Source of the DNA: Antedon bifida | Taxonomy: Eukaryota > Echinodermata > Crinoidea > Comatulida > Antedonidae | Direction: 5' to 3' | Length of the DNA: 64,000 bases | Assembly: GCA_963402885.1 (NCBI GenBank) | Contig: OY727095.1 | Coordinates: forward strand, 6,763,001-6,827,000 | In this document: positions 1 to 10,081 of the stretch, in pieces | How positions within the stretch are numbered: position 1 is the first letter of the stretch | How the letters are laid out: each line of letters begins with the position of its first letter | Position numbers and translations under genes: made by a program | The notes under the pieces: model-generated | What the model saw: the letters and a program-made list of their open reading frames with translations, nothing else | The model's database searches: none | Told to the model about the DNA's origin: nothing

Positions 1-434
1 AGTTGAGGGCTCTGTAGTTGATGGCTCTGTAGTTGAGGGCTCTGTTGTTGATGGCTCTGTAGTTGAGGGCTCTGTTGTTGATAGTTCCGTAGTTGAGGGC
101 TCTGTAGTCGATGGTTCAGTAGTAGATGGTTCAGTAGTTGAGGGCTTTGTTGTTGATGGTTCAGTAGTAGAAGGTTCAGTAGTTGAGGGTTCAGTAGTTG
201 AGGGTTCTGTAGTAGATCGCTCAGTAGTAGATGGCTCAGTTGTTAAGGATTCTGTTGTCGGAGGCCTACATATACATTCAGTAGTTGACGGCTCTGTCAT
301 TGATGGTTCATGAGGTACAATTTGTTTAGTTACTGACACAACTATCAACAAAACTAAAACCAAATGATTGGTGTTAATGTTTTAAATTTAACACTGCTGA
401 TGTACAAAAACTCTAATTCACTTATTTTATCCAT
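1..434 (-). CDS. 5' end of a paralogous giant TTEPS-repeat mucin gene (partial)
   Basis: Seen: two minus-strand exons match the start of the complete mucin gene at 17895-59952. A 13-nt coding piece at 422-434 (ATG plus four codons' worth, ending in phase 1) is followed by a 68-bp GT-AG intron (354-421) and then an exon from 353 open to the left edge. The spliced N-terminus starts MDKIILLIVVSV, a plausible signal peptide, and continues into repeats of the TTEPS type through an ECIC cysteine dyad. Three more residue classes differ from the right copy (a TKQIVPHEPSM insert after the signal region). Known: serine/threonine/proline repeats behind a signal peptide are typical of secreted or membrane mucins. 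Inference: the gene lies head-to-tail with the right copy, and most of it is outside the window. The start is chosen because the ATG, donor and phase are conserved in both copies. Confidence 0.75.
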
Positions 435-854
435 TAAAAGATTTATCTCATATTACACACATTTTGCGTAACACATTGGATAAGCTACTAGTATGGATAG
501 AGAGAAACGGATGATCATGATAAAATGTTATCAATTATACAGGCTAACATCTAAATGCTATTTGGATATTTTAATTGTTTGTTTTATGCAATTTTAAATT
601 AACACCGAGCGCGTTGTTGTTGACGCGTTTCCACGAAGATGGTTTATAATATTTCAATATTAACTTAATTGTTTAATATACAGTATTATCATAATTCTAT
701 ATAACGACACATGTATAATATCTATTTAAATTAAGTCTTCTTTAGTCTGTATACATCCGCGCTCTTTTAAAGGTTATACAAATTTCCAATGCAAAATTTG
801 CGGATTGCTCATTTTTCTGATATATTATATTCTTTAATCAAGAAAAGCCGGCTT
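435..854 (-). promoter_or_regulatory. Putative promoter/5' UTR region of the left mucin gene
   Basis: This non-coding stretch lies directly upstream of the left mucin ATG and is largely conserved with 59953-60770. On the minus strand it includes a TATA-like CTTTAAAAG followed by GAGCGCGG (about 757-774), also present in the right copy. No start site can be proven from sequence. The transposon at 859 lies about 425 bp upstream of the ATG and separates this block from the rest of the duplicated upstream DNA. Confidence 0.35.
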
Positions 855-858
855 ATCT
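855..858. repeat. Target-site duplication ATCT, left
   Basis: ATCT immediately precedes the left inverted repeat and is matched by ATCT at 10078-10081. Confidence 0.7.
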
Positions 859-881
859 CAGTCGGAGAGCCGCGTTGGGAA
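859..881 (+). repeat. Left terminal inverted repeat of the 9.2-kb transposon
   Basis: Begins CAGTCGGAGAGCCGCGTTGG. The first 20 bases match the reverse complement of the right end except one G/A change, and AA at positions 22-23 also match. Confidence 0.85.
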
Positions 882-1203
882 ATATGACCGTTATCGTGAA
901 ATTTTCGACTTTGCATGACGTCATCAATTTTAGACGCCCTCTCTCGTCACAGAACCGTCAATGGTTCGCGCGAAAACATTTGCATATAGTGTACGTCATT
1001 TAATTGCTGTTAAATAAACATTAGAGGGCAAGAGACATACCATATATGGTGATATCGATTCCTTATATATCTAAGATGTACCAGGTAACCACCTTTTCAT
1101 GAATAATGCATTAGATTAGTTGTCAGGGAAAGTTTATTGAAATCTTCATGTGCGTCCACCGAAGCCAACATTTTTTGGATGGGTGTTTGTTTACAAAGTT
1201 TCC

Positions 1204-1224
1204 ATTAGTGGGATTTGCATCCCA
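1204..1224. repeat. Left subterminal repeat with internal dyad
   Basis: A 21-bp motif, ATTAGTGGG followed by ATTTGCATCCCA, containing the dyad TGGGA...TCCCA. It recurs at 9670-9690 with one mismatch. It lies 345 bp inside the left end. The shared segment continues weakly with gcttgaaaccttat downstream in both places. Confidence 0.6.
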
Positions 1225-1262
1225 GACAGTAATTTTGTTTAAAAACGGTATATATGGATAGA

Positions 1263-1887
1263 GTAAGTATTAATGGTCTGTTTTATGTTGAAATTGGCTT
1301 GAAACCTTATTCAAGCTTCCTTTACCGAACATTTGAAAAAAGGTCCTCATGTCACATGTTGTATGCATCTGCAGCGGCGTTGACAGTGTACCGCACGCAT
1401 GTGTCAACGACTGTTGAGTGTTAAACTTAGTGTTAGTGGGACCGGTGCATGATATATCAATCAAAATTACATACAATATCGAAACATTTACTTAATTGTT
1501 ATAATATGATATAATAATTATACTTACATTTTAACCTACTAGGCCTAATTGTAATACTATTGGCAACAAGCTCACCCAGCCAGGGCCTCTAGATAGAATA
1601 ACATAACAGGCCTGCTGGCAAGGCCTAGTTATGCAGTAGTCACAATATTAATCATGATGCCTATATTTTTAGTTCAGATGTCTTATATTTAATGTAGCCT
1701 AATGTATAGCCTTGTAGGACTAAATATTCTGCTCTGGAATTCTCTCTCAACTGTTCTATATAAATAAAACAGGATCAAAGATGTCTTTTTTTTAGTCATA
1801 AAATGTAGTTCATTTTGCCTATAGTTTTATATTTTTTGGGCAATTTGATAGAAATTTATTTATTTTGGTTTCTGTTGTTAATTACAG
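1263..1887 (+). other. Putative 5' UTR intron of the transposase gene
   Basis: A consensus donor GTAAGT (1263-1268) precedes a polypyrimidine-type acceptor, ttctgttgttaattacag, ending at 1887. Splicing would join a short non-coding leader to the ORF exon without touching the coding region. A second possible acceptor is at about 1948. Transcript evidence is lacking. Confidence 0.35.
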
Positions 1888-1986
1888 GCATACATTCATA
1901 GCTTTCATCTACTACTACTGTTACTGCAAGTGGTTATTTGTTCCTCAGTTTTAGGTAGGTATGCAGTAATTGGGAATCAGAATAGC

Positions 1987-4900
1987 ATGGCTCCACCTAA
2001 GCAATGTCAAATTATACATCCATTCAAAGAAAGTGGACCATGTAAGTTGTGTGGTAAATCTGATAGTAAGGAAAAATATTGGCATATTAAGGCAAAGCAA
2101 CCACAACATGAGGTTGCAGTTAAACATATAACAATGTATTGTAAAGATATTAGTGAGCTTGACTGTATATGTTGGAACTGTGTTCGAAAATGGAACTCAG
2201 ATGAGCCACCTCCATTAAAAAAGCCTAAGCTTAATGCTTGTTTGAAACAGTGTATTTTACCTAATTGTAATTCCAAAGATACAAGTATACATAGTACACA
2301 AAAAGGGGACGAATCTTCTGTTAGGAATTGTTTTGGAATAGATTTTGAAGAGGGAACAATAGTTACAATGTCTGATGGTAATTTTAATTTTTGCAAAATC
2401 CATTACAATGAATATCATAGATTTTTAAATCCGCTTGTTAATTGTGATGCATGCAGTCGAATTTGTGACCACAGATATCGTAGTAATATTAAGGATACCT
2501 CTGCCCTAGAAGAATTTTTTCAGTACAAATCTCTTTTAACAGCAGCATTTGACTTTCAGAAAACAATTCTCTGTTTGAAATGCTATCTTGCATTTGAAAA
2601 GTTCTGTAAAGCAGATGAATTTTCCAACAGAGAGTATGGAAAGAAAGAATACTTAAAGAGGTTACTATCTGGTGTTATAGAGGAGGCAGACAGTAGAGAT
2701 TGTATTAACAACTCTTTACAAAAAACTGTCGTCTTTTTAGGGGATGAACTTCTTTCCGATAAAGCTATTCTATTTGACACTGTTTATCGTTATTATTTAC
2801 AGGTTTACAGTCAATTTGATGTAACTAATTGTGTTAACCATAATAATGATCATTTGATTTCAGAGAAAAATATCAAGGCCTTACTCAAAAGGCGGATAAA
2901 TGCATTAATTGGCCAATGTATTATCACTTTTACTGGAAGTGATACTGGTAGAGAGCGCCTAGGAATGATTTATAGACGAAAGAACTCAAACATTGAACTT
3001 TGTCTTTTGGTTTCTTTGTTTGAATGTAGGAAAAGTATTAAGTCTCTAGAGGAACAATTAGAAAAGAGCAATAACAAATGTGAAGCTTTAGAAGAAAAGC
3101 TCAGAAAGAAGTCCTTAGATGCAATTGGTAACTTAAATGATTCTACTGTTGATAACTTGCGTGACAAATTATGGTTGATGGGAAAGTCTTTTACTAGTTG
3201 TTCAATAACCATTGACAAATTTAAGCCATTAGCATTAATTGAGATGTTTGATCCATTTATTTGGAATTTCCTTACTAGAATGACCCTAACTGATGTTGAA
3301 AAGACAGTGGTTTGTAAAGCAGGTATTAACTTCAACTGGGCAACACATTGTATGAAAACACATGAAAATGCTCAGATGAACCACACTAGACTGTTGAAAA
3401 GGATGAATATCATGTGTTGCCTTATGTTTTTAATGAATAATGAGGCTTACAAGCCATATCATCTTCTGATTTCTGATATCATTGACAGGTTCTCTCATTC
3501 TTCCACAGAATGTTTAACCGAATTGTCCCAATTTGGGATATGTACATCAAAGTCTACTACGCTCAGGTATCAAGTTGCTATTGCTGAAGCAGAGATAAGG
3601 TCTAAGGAGAAAATTGTTACAGAATCATTTCCAATTATTTCAATAGATAATGTAAATAAGCAAGCCAAGTATGCTGCTGTACGTGCTAATGATAAAGCCA
3701 GAGGTTTTAATGGAACATCTGTACAGGCTGTTGAGCCTCTTCCTTTCACAGCAAAGTTAACCAATGAAACAGTTTTGATTTCAGAATCTGAGAATGAAAT
3801 ACCCACAACCAGTACAGCTAAAGCGTCAAAAACCTACAGTAGGCATAGGAAACTTGAACCTGCATTAGTAGCAGACTATCATAGTTCAAATTACCAGCCA
3901 GGTGAGGTTCTCCCACAGCTTCCTAATAAATTGCCTCTTAACTTAGATGATTTTAAACCATCTATTACAGAAACTCAGGCACTTGAAAGGACAGGGGATT
4001 TCCTGTTTAGGTATGTTTTATCAAAGGTTATCAACAATAAATCACAGCCTGATATTTCTTTGCCAGGTATTAAGGGGACATCATATGCATCAAGTTCATC
4101 TAAATTAACAGAAATCTCAAAGTTTCACTTTGTCTCTGTCTCTGCTTTACCTGCAGACAATAAGGATACCATTTTTAATATTCTGTGGCAATTGTATGAT
4201 AGGTTTGGTGTTGGTGACTCGTGTAAGTACCTTGTTGTTGCTGGCGATTTCAAGACTTGGGACATTGTATGGAACCTAAAGTTAATATATGGTGATGAAC
4301 TGGCTTGGGTTCTCCCATACATTGGTGATTGGCATCTCCTCAAAAACTATCAGGCACCTCTGATGAAAGTTTACTTAGATGCTGGACTAAAAACTTTGTT
4401 AGAAAGGTGTGGCTATCAGGGAGCAAAGTTTGCATCGGTAGCTAATGCTACTGGTTTTGATGCAACCCACCAATTTCTGTTGCAAGTGTGGGAATGTTTT
4501 TATAGGTTTGAAGTTGCTCAATATCTGTTGACTTGTTCTGAAACCACCAGGCATACAATCGAAAGTTTTGTAACTAGTGTTACTTTTGATAATTTGCAGG
4601 ACAATGCTACTGATTGTATATCTAACCATGATATTCATTTACTTAATTCCCATACAGCTATAGCAGAATTTCAGGAACAGTTTAAAAAATACACTGACAG
4701 ACATTGTGCCAATAATGCTACTTATAGATTTTGGCACAATTTTATCCACAGGGACATGTTCCATTACATTTCTTTATATCTGTCACTACGTGGTCGTGAT
4801 TTTGACTTAAGAAATGCTTCAGTTTTGCAAATGGCTCCAATGTTCCATGCACTAGACCGGCAGAATTATTTGCGAATAATACCTTTTCACATTGCAGATT

Positions 4901-7287
4901 TAAAGAGATTTCCAGCAGAGGTAGTAGACTTTTTTGGTAAAGGTGCTTTTGTTGCCAGTATAACAGGTACCAATTGGTCATGTGTTGGAGTTGACGAAGC
5001 ACATGAGATGATCATTAACAAAAATATCAAGATGGCCATGACAAACTCTGATGAGGATTATTTATCAAAGCTTTTACACTATTTGCCTCATAGAACAAAA
5101 GCTATTGCTAATCTCAATTCTATTACAAACAGAAAGTCAACTTCTTCTAATGAACCGTTTTTATCATCATCAGTGATAAAATACCAAGAACAGAATGTCC
5201 AACTAATGCTATCTGAAATTAACAAAACATCTTCTCTAGTTTCAGGTAACAAAACAAACATTCAGCATTTATTTACAAACGAGTCAGCATCCTTGAAGGC
5301 AAACACAGATTTAACTTCCTTTTATGAGGTAGGAAAAGAAAGTTTTATTTCTTTTGTTAAATTTGTTGTTCTGTCACTGCCATCTTCAAAACGACCTGTC
5401 AGGAGAAGACATAACATCTGTACTTTTACTCCTCCAAAACAAACAGTGTCGAGGCAAAAAACAAAGCTAAAAGACACAGAACTTCAACTGAAAATAATGA
5501 AACTAAGGTTTGCCAATCTTTGTGCTTCAAATAATGAAGACAATGTACATAATCAGTGTGTTCCTCTCCCAAAGGCACTTTGCACAGAGGATGGTCTGCC
5601 GTTTAAATCTAACAAAGCCATGTCTTCTGCTGTATATCAGACTAAATATCCAGACTCATTTACTGATGTTTATCCTCAGAAAGATGACCAAACTGCATAC
5701 ATCGCAGAAGGAATGATTATCATCCATGAACACCGACCATTGCCAAATCATGATAAATTTATTGATTTCTACAACCATCTTTACAGACAATGGGTGCTCA
5801 AACCATTTAGAGATTATGGAGCTGCTGAAGTTCATATCATCTTTGATCATCCAGGAAGGCATGGGCTAAGCCCAAAAGATCTAGAAAGATCAAGAAGGGA
5901 TGAAAAACACTGTAATAACAAATCAGTTTCAATTTCAGTTGATGTGAATTCCAAGATTCCAAAGCAGTGGGCATTATTTTTAGGTGATAGGACCAATAAA
6001 CGCAAGTTAGTTAACACATTATCTTCATTTTTCCTTTCTAAAGCAAAGCAGGATTTGAAGATTGGACAATTACTTATCACAGCAGGTGGGTTTGATGATG
6101 ATGCTACCGACAAAGCATTTATATCGCGTTTAGGTTCCACAGAAGAGGCTCCAAATTACAGATCAAATCATGAGGAAGGAGATTCCCGTGTTTGGTTCCA
6201 TTGTCGTCAAACTTCTTGTGCTAATGTAATCATTTTTAGTCCTGACAGAGACATTATTCACATTGGGTTGCCTGTTATGAAACATATGCATGGGAAGAAC
6301 GTCAGCATCCAACTACGGGCTAAAAGAGGTGACAATTTGTTTATGAATATTAATTCATTTTTATCACACCTACAGGTTGATGCTCAGTTGGATAAACTGA
6401 ACAATTACAAAGACGAAATCCCTAATCTTTTACAGATGCTGTTTGTGTGCAGTGGTTGTGACTTTGTTTCCTTTTTCAGGTCTCATTCCAAAAAGACATT
6501 CATGAACGCCTTTTTTGAAAATTGTAAATTTATTACAGGTAGCTCTCTTACAGGTAAACTTAACCAGATAGCAACATGTGACAGGGATGAAGGTTATTTA
6601 GCTTTCTTAAGGCTGGTTGCTTGTGTGTATCACAAGAAACATCACAATGCATTTTATGGATGTACAGTAGAGCAGGTTTTTAATGAAGTCAAAGTTGAAG
6701 GATTAAAATCAGGTCTTTCTGATGTTAAAATTCATTCAGTGTTCATGAAGAGGTTACGTGATGCTATAGATTGTAGGGTCGGTCTGGAAGAGCTTATGAT
6801 TCCTTCAGATGATGCTTTAAAATTTCACTGGTACCGTTCATGTTATGTGGTTCAGATGTGGTCTCAAGCAAGTAATGGTTTTGTTGAGCTTCTCAACATG
6901 AATGATTATGGATGGAGTACAGTTGATAATAAAGTAAACATTGTTTGGGATAGTGAGGATAATTTGAGAAAAGTCAGAGAAGAAGCAAAATTTCTGAAAA
7001 AGGGTTGTTCTTGTAAGTCAGGATGTAAAAGGAAACAATGTTCATGTTTGAAAGCAGGTAGAAATTGTGGTGTAAGTTGCAAATGTGTAGGCTGTCTAAA
7101 TGTTCATGGTGCTAGTATCCAGGTAGATGAATGCTCTAAAGAGGTAGCAGATGTAGTAATTCAAAATAAGGATGAAAACAGTGATGTCGATTATGACATA
7201 GATGATGAATCTGATATAGAAATAGAGGAACTGGAAGAAATGTTCAGGATTGTAACAGAACGTTTTAGTCATGGTGACAATGATTGA
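1987..7287 (+). CDS. Transposase-like protein with GDW core, PIN/FEN-like acidic block and C-terminal CXC domain (1766 aa)
   Basis: Seen: an uninterrupted 1766-codon frame. Start chosen: the first ATG, MAPPKQC; the frame is open upstream but has no earlier ATG. N-terminal Cys pairs (about residues 19-65 and 150-170) look zinc-binding. A short coiled coil lies at about 343-385. The central block has VVAGDFKTWD (D754) and GDWHLLKNY (D781). A basic stretch, RPVRRRH, lies at about 1138-1145. Next come HEEGDSRVWFHC (D1399), SPDRD (D1420, D1422) and SGCDFVSFF (D1492). The C-terminus has a CXC cluster from C1674 to about 1704 and an acidic tail. Known: CXC domains bind DNA; the EE-D, SPDxD, GCD acidic series resembles PIN/FEN nucleases; GDWHLLKNY resembles DUF6589-type proteins (from memory). 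Inference: the element's transposase. No stop or frameshift is seen, so it may be active or recently so. Confidence 0.8.
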   Translation: MAPPKQCQIIHPFKESGPCKLCGKSDSKEKYWHIKAKQPQHEVAVKHITMYCKDISELDCICWNCVRKWNSDEPPPLKKPKLNACLKQCILPNCNSKDTSIHSTQKGDESSVRNCFGIDFEEGTIVTMSDGNFNFCKIHYNEYHRFLNPLVNCDACSRICDHRYRSNIKDTSALEEFFQYKSLLTAAFDFQKTILCLKCYLAFEKFCKADEFSNREYGKKEYLKRLLSGVIEEADSRDCINNSLQKTVVFLGDELLSDKAILFDTVYRYYLQVYSQFDVTNCVNHNNDHLISEKNIKALLKRRINALIGQCIITFTGSDTGRERLGMIYRRKNSNIELCLLVSLFECRKSIKSLEEQLEKSNNKCEALEEKLRKKSLDAIGNLNDSTVDNLRDKLWLMGKSFTSCSITIDKFKPLALIEMFDPFIWNFLTRMTLTDVEKTVVCKAGINFNWATHCMKTHENAQMNHTRLLKRMNIMCCLMFLMNNEAYKPYHLLISDIIDRFSHSSTECLTELSQFGICTSKSTTLRYQVAIAEAEIRSKEKIVTESFPIISIDNVNKQAKYAAVRANDKARGFNGTSVQAVEPLPFTAKLTNETVLISESENEIPTTSTAKASKTYSRHRKLEPALVADYHSSNYQPGEVLPQLPNKLPLNLDDFKPSITETQALERTGDFLFRYVLSKVINNKSQPDISLPGIKGTSYASSSSKLTEISKFHFVSVSALPADNKDTIFNILWQLYDRFGVGDSCKYLVVAGDFKTWDIVWNLKLIYGDELAWVLPYIGDWHLLKNYQAPLMKVYLDAGLKTLLERCGYQGAKFASVANATGFDATHQFLLQVWECFYRFEVAQYLLTCSETTRHTIESFVTSVTFDNLQDNATDCISNHDIHLLNSHTAIAEFQEQFKKYTDRHCANNATYRFWHNFIHRDMFHYISLYLSLRGRDFDLRNASVLQMAPMFHALDRQNYLRIIPFHIADLKRFPAEVVDFFGKGAFVASITGTNWSCVGVDEAHEMIINKNIKMAMTNSDEDYLSKLLHYLPHRTKAIANLNSITNRKSTSSNEPFLSSSVIKYQEQNVQLMLSEINKTSSLVSGNKTNIQHLFTNESASLKANTDLTSFYEVGKESFISFVKFVVLSLPSSKRPVRRRHNICTFTPPKQTVSRQKTKLKDTELQLKIMKLRFANLCASNNEDNVHNQCVPLPKALCTEDGLPFKSNKAMSSAVYQTKYPDSFTDVYPQKDDQTAYIAEGMIIIHEHRPLPNHDKFIDFYNHLYRQWVLKPFRDYGAAEVHIIFDHPGRHGLSPKDLERSRRDEKHCNNKSVSISVDVNSKIPKQWALFLGDRTNKRKLVNTLSSFFLSKAKQDLKIGQLLITAGGFDDDATDKAFISRLGSTEEAPNYRSNHEEGDSRVWFHCRQTSCANVIIFSPDRDIIHIGLPVMKHMHGKNVSIQLRAKRGDNLFMNINSFLSHLQVDAQLDKLNNYKDEIPNLLQMLFVCSGCDFVSFFRSHSKKTFMNAFFENCKFITGSSLTGKLNQIATCDRDEGYLAFLRLVACVYHKKHHNAFYGCTVEQVFNEVKVEGLKSGLSDVKIHSVFMKRLRDAIDCRVGLEELMIPSDDALKFHWYRSCYVVQMWSQASNGFVELLNMNDYGWSTVDNKVNIVWDSEDNLRKVREEAKFLKKGCSCKSGCKRKQCSCLKAGRNCGVSCKCVGCLNVHGASIQVDECSKEVADVVIQNKDENSDVDYDIDDESDIEIEELEEMFRIVTERFSHGDND

Positions 7288-7481
7288 AAATTGTTGTTCT
7301 TTTTCGTTTTCTTTGTATGTGATGGTTAGTTGTTTCTTGCACAGAAATTTTCTAGTCTTTCTTACATTTCCACAGATTGGAGCTTGTCTTTCTGGAGAGG
7401 AATACACATTTTTCTCGCAATTAATATATGTTGTAAATAATTGCTATTTATATCGGTTTACGGTGGTCTTTCAGTTTATGC

Positions 7482-7487
7482 AATAAA
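7482..7487 (+). promoter_or_regulatory. Polyadenylation signal AATAAA after the transposase ORF
   Basis: AATAAA lies 195 bp past the stop codon on the coding strand, in a T-rich 3' UTR-like stretch. Confidence 0.5.
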
Positions 7488-7499
7488 ACAGTTATTGTA

Positions 7500-9480
7500 A
7501 TTTGTATCTGCCGTTTCATTACTGCACTTCCTTTACACAAAACCCCTATATAATACAGGTATTCAGATTGAATCATTTCTTGAAGAGATAGGTTTTGTCA
7601 CAGTGACAATGATTTAAAATATTTAAATTACTAGTATTCGCTCAATTTTCATTATTTAGTTTTGCTCCTTCGTTGTCACCCAAAACCATCCTGCCCATGA
7701 CCGACCACAATGGTATCTTGCTAACATTCCTTCCCTAATATCATTGCTGTCAATTTTCCAAACCTTACTTTTTACATTCCACTTAAATTTCCATATTATG
7801 TCAAAATACTGTAAACATTTATATTTCTCAGCATACTATTTTATTTTAGGCAATAATACTGTAATTACAAAAATGTACAGTATATGTCTACAATATTGAA
7901 TTTGATATTGTTTTGTCATGAAGTGCATATGATCTGTAAATCTAGGTTAAAGGAAAGAGTATTATTTGCTCATTGTAATTAATACATACATACACAGTAT
8001 TTTGTGTTATAAGGTGTTTGTGTTTAATATTGATGCAGGTATTTTAATTGTTTTCTGAGGAGATATGTTTTGTTTTTGTTGACAATGATTTCAACTCTTT
8101 ACTTAGTTCTTTACATCTCAGTTATTCGGTTTACAGTAACAATTAAATATCAAATTCTTATTTTTCAAGGTATATATTTATAATTATATCAAAGGAAATC
8201 ATCTTGATGAAGGTTAAATAGATTGTATTATGATTTTTGCACTACACAGTACTTTGTGCAACATTTTTATATAGAAAATCATATTATGCAACTGGCATTT
8301 TTTATATAAGTAGTTGGTTAATTGTTTTTTTTTATGTTGGTTAATTCAGGTACATTTTGCTATTAAAAACAAATTATATAGTTATTTATGGAATTTTCTA
8401 GAGATATTATTTAATACTAAATAGTATTAATATTTATATTGACTCAGTGTTTTCACCTAACAAAGTACAAAAACAACTATTAATCCAGATGCATGGTGCT
8501 ATAACAAAAACAAGTTTAACATAAAGTATTTAATATTGATATTGGTTGAATGCAATGTATACAGTACTTGTATATTAAAAATAATTATTATTTCCGATGC
8601 CTGCTATAAGAACCAAGTTACAGTATTTTATATGTGTATTCGTCACTGAACTCAAAGGTATAAAAGGTGCTATATCAAAAAGAGTAATTTTAGTGTAGGA
8701 TAGTATTGGTTGAATGTACTCATTTAATACTTAGTAAAAATTGTTTTCCATTAACCATTTATAATTAATTTGTAAACATATTTACTTGCATTAAATGGTG
8801 GCATTTTTTATTAAGTAGTTTTTTTATGAAGTTGGTTAATTCAAGTACAAGAAGGTGTTATTAAAAACAAATTATTGTAGTTATAGTAGTTGTTTAATAG
8901 TTATTTATGGAATTTTCTAGAGATACTATTATTAGTAGGCCTAGTTGTTATAGTGTGTTAAAATAATATTTATATGGAAATGCAACTGGCTTTTTCACAT
9001 TCAATGAAAAGTGCAAAATGTGCTATAAAAAACTGGTAAGTTATGCTAGAGTAACAGTATTATTTATTATGTGTGTGTATTTGTTATTGTAATTTAACTG
9101 AAAGGTATATAAGGTGCAGTAAGCCTGGCATATCATTCATAAGGTGCATTATAAAAAAAAAGAGACTAATAAGTTTGTTAAATGTGCTAATCTAATTATA
9201 CTTAATTAAAATGTTTTCAAGTAATCATTTATAGTGATGATTAAGGTTACTGTAGTTATTTCAGATGGCCAAGGTGCTACAAAAAGAAATTTTGTATGTT
9301 ACAGAATTTAAAATTGTTTGAATTTGAACTTTAATGATTGAGTGCAATGATTATTAAGTGCAAAAATATCAATAAAAATCAGAAAATGGCTCAGTATTTG
9401 TGTGTCTATTGTTGTGAATTGCAAATTGTATCTGATTCATTTGGCTACCCTACTAATACTCAGAGACAAAATATATAAAT
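7500..9480. repeat. Non-coding 3' part of the transposon with degenerate internal repeats
   Basis: AT-rich and without a credible ORF. The motif aaggtgctataaaaa and variants recur at about 8490, 8665, 8853, 9018, 9110, 9150 and 9268. A longer segment ending gttatttatggaattttct occurs at about 8383-8400 and 8906-8923. This suggests an old tandem array. The repeats stay inside the transposon ends. Confidence 0.5.
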
Positions 9481-9669
9481 ATAATAATAAACCAACTTTT
9501 TTTATATAGGCCTAGGCCTACGTTTTCATCGACAACCGGATTGAACCGATTTAACAGGGAGACGGTTCGGTTCGGGACGATTCGTACCAGGTTCGTAAAA
9601 ACGTAAACAAAGATTCAAAATGGCGATTTTTCGATCGAAACAGAACAGAAATGTAGTAGGTTTGGTTTG

Positions 9670-9690
9670 ATTAGTGGGAGTTGCATCCCA
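9670..9690. repeat. Right subterminal repeat with internal dyad
   Basis: ATTAGTGGG followed by AGTTGCATCCCA, 20 of 21 bases identical to 1204-1224, lying 387 bp inside the right end. Together they form a roughly symmetric pair. Confidence 0.6.
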
Positions 9691-10054
9691 AGAAAGCTTA
9701 AAATTAGATATTTATTTTTATTGATAGTTTATTAGTTTATCTTGGAAAGATTTTAAATTCGCTTTGAAACCTTATCTAGAAAATATGAAATTTAATGATT
9801 TTTTACCATCATTTTAAAAAAAATATAAGTAAAAAAGTTTATACATAAAATAATGATATTTCTCGAAACAAAAAAAATGTGGAATTTAAATGACAGTTTT
9901 TATCATTATTTACGCTTGTAGTTCAACTATTGAAATACGTTTATTGATTTCATCTAATATCAAAATTATACCTTTTTTGAAGTGTACTAAAATGGCAAAA
10001 ATTCCAACATTTTCCACGAAGCGCGCCCTCACAATGAATGAAATCAGTGATGCG

Positions 10055-10077
10055 TTACCAACGCGGCTTTCCGACTG
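10055..10077 (-). repeat. Right terminal inverted repeat of the 9.2-kb transposon
   Basis: Reads ccaacgcggctttccgactg at its outer end, the reverse complement of the left terminus with one mismatch in 20. Confidence 0.85.
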
Positions 10078-10081
10078 ATCT
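10078..10081. repeat. Target-site duplication ATCT, right
   Basis: ATCT directly follows the right inverted repeat and pairs with 855-858. Confidence 0.7.

Larger units (their letters stand above)
1..858. repeat. Segmental duplication, left copy (mucin 5' end and proximal upstream DNA)
   Basis: This block aligns by eye with roughly 59640-60770: the repeat exon end, the short first intron, the ATG, and upstream stretches such as the cgcgctcttttaaaggt segment (about 757-774 and 60708-60725). The right copy carries about 170 extra bases (about 60003-60175). Similarity stops at the transposon boundary at 859 and resumes at about 10090. Confidence 0.8.
859..10077 (+). mobile_element. 9.2-kb DNA transposon with TIRs, ATCT target duplication and large transposase-like ORF
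   Basis: Seen: the ends are inverted repeats, CAGTCGGAGAGCCGCGTTGG on the left and, read inward from the right, CAGTCGGAAAGCCGCGTTGG (19 of 20 identical). Both ends are flanked by ATCT (855-858 and 10078-10081), giving termini CAG...CTG and a 4-bp target duplication. The duplicated mucin-upstream DNA flanks the element on both sides (left of 859, right of about 10090), while the paralogous locus at about 60770 has no such element. The interior holds one long plus-strand ORF (1987-7287) and about 2.8 kb of 3' non-coding repeats. Known: 3-4 bp duplications together with large nuclease-bearing proteins are, from memory, features of Academ elements. Sola2 also has 4-bp duplications. Inference: a nearly intact autonomous element; the superfamily is not settled. 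Confidence 0.85.

Noticed and set aside
855..858. Reading the transposon ends as TCAG...CTGA with a 2-bp duplication
   Set aside because: CAG...CTG with ATCT explains both flanks with a longer exact duplication; the shorter option is not excluded.
2007..6140. Several short minus-strand ORFs opposite the transposase
   Set aside because: Antisense shadows of the long coding frame, with no recognisable domains.
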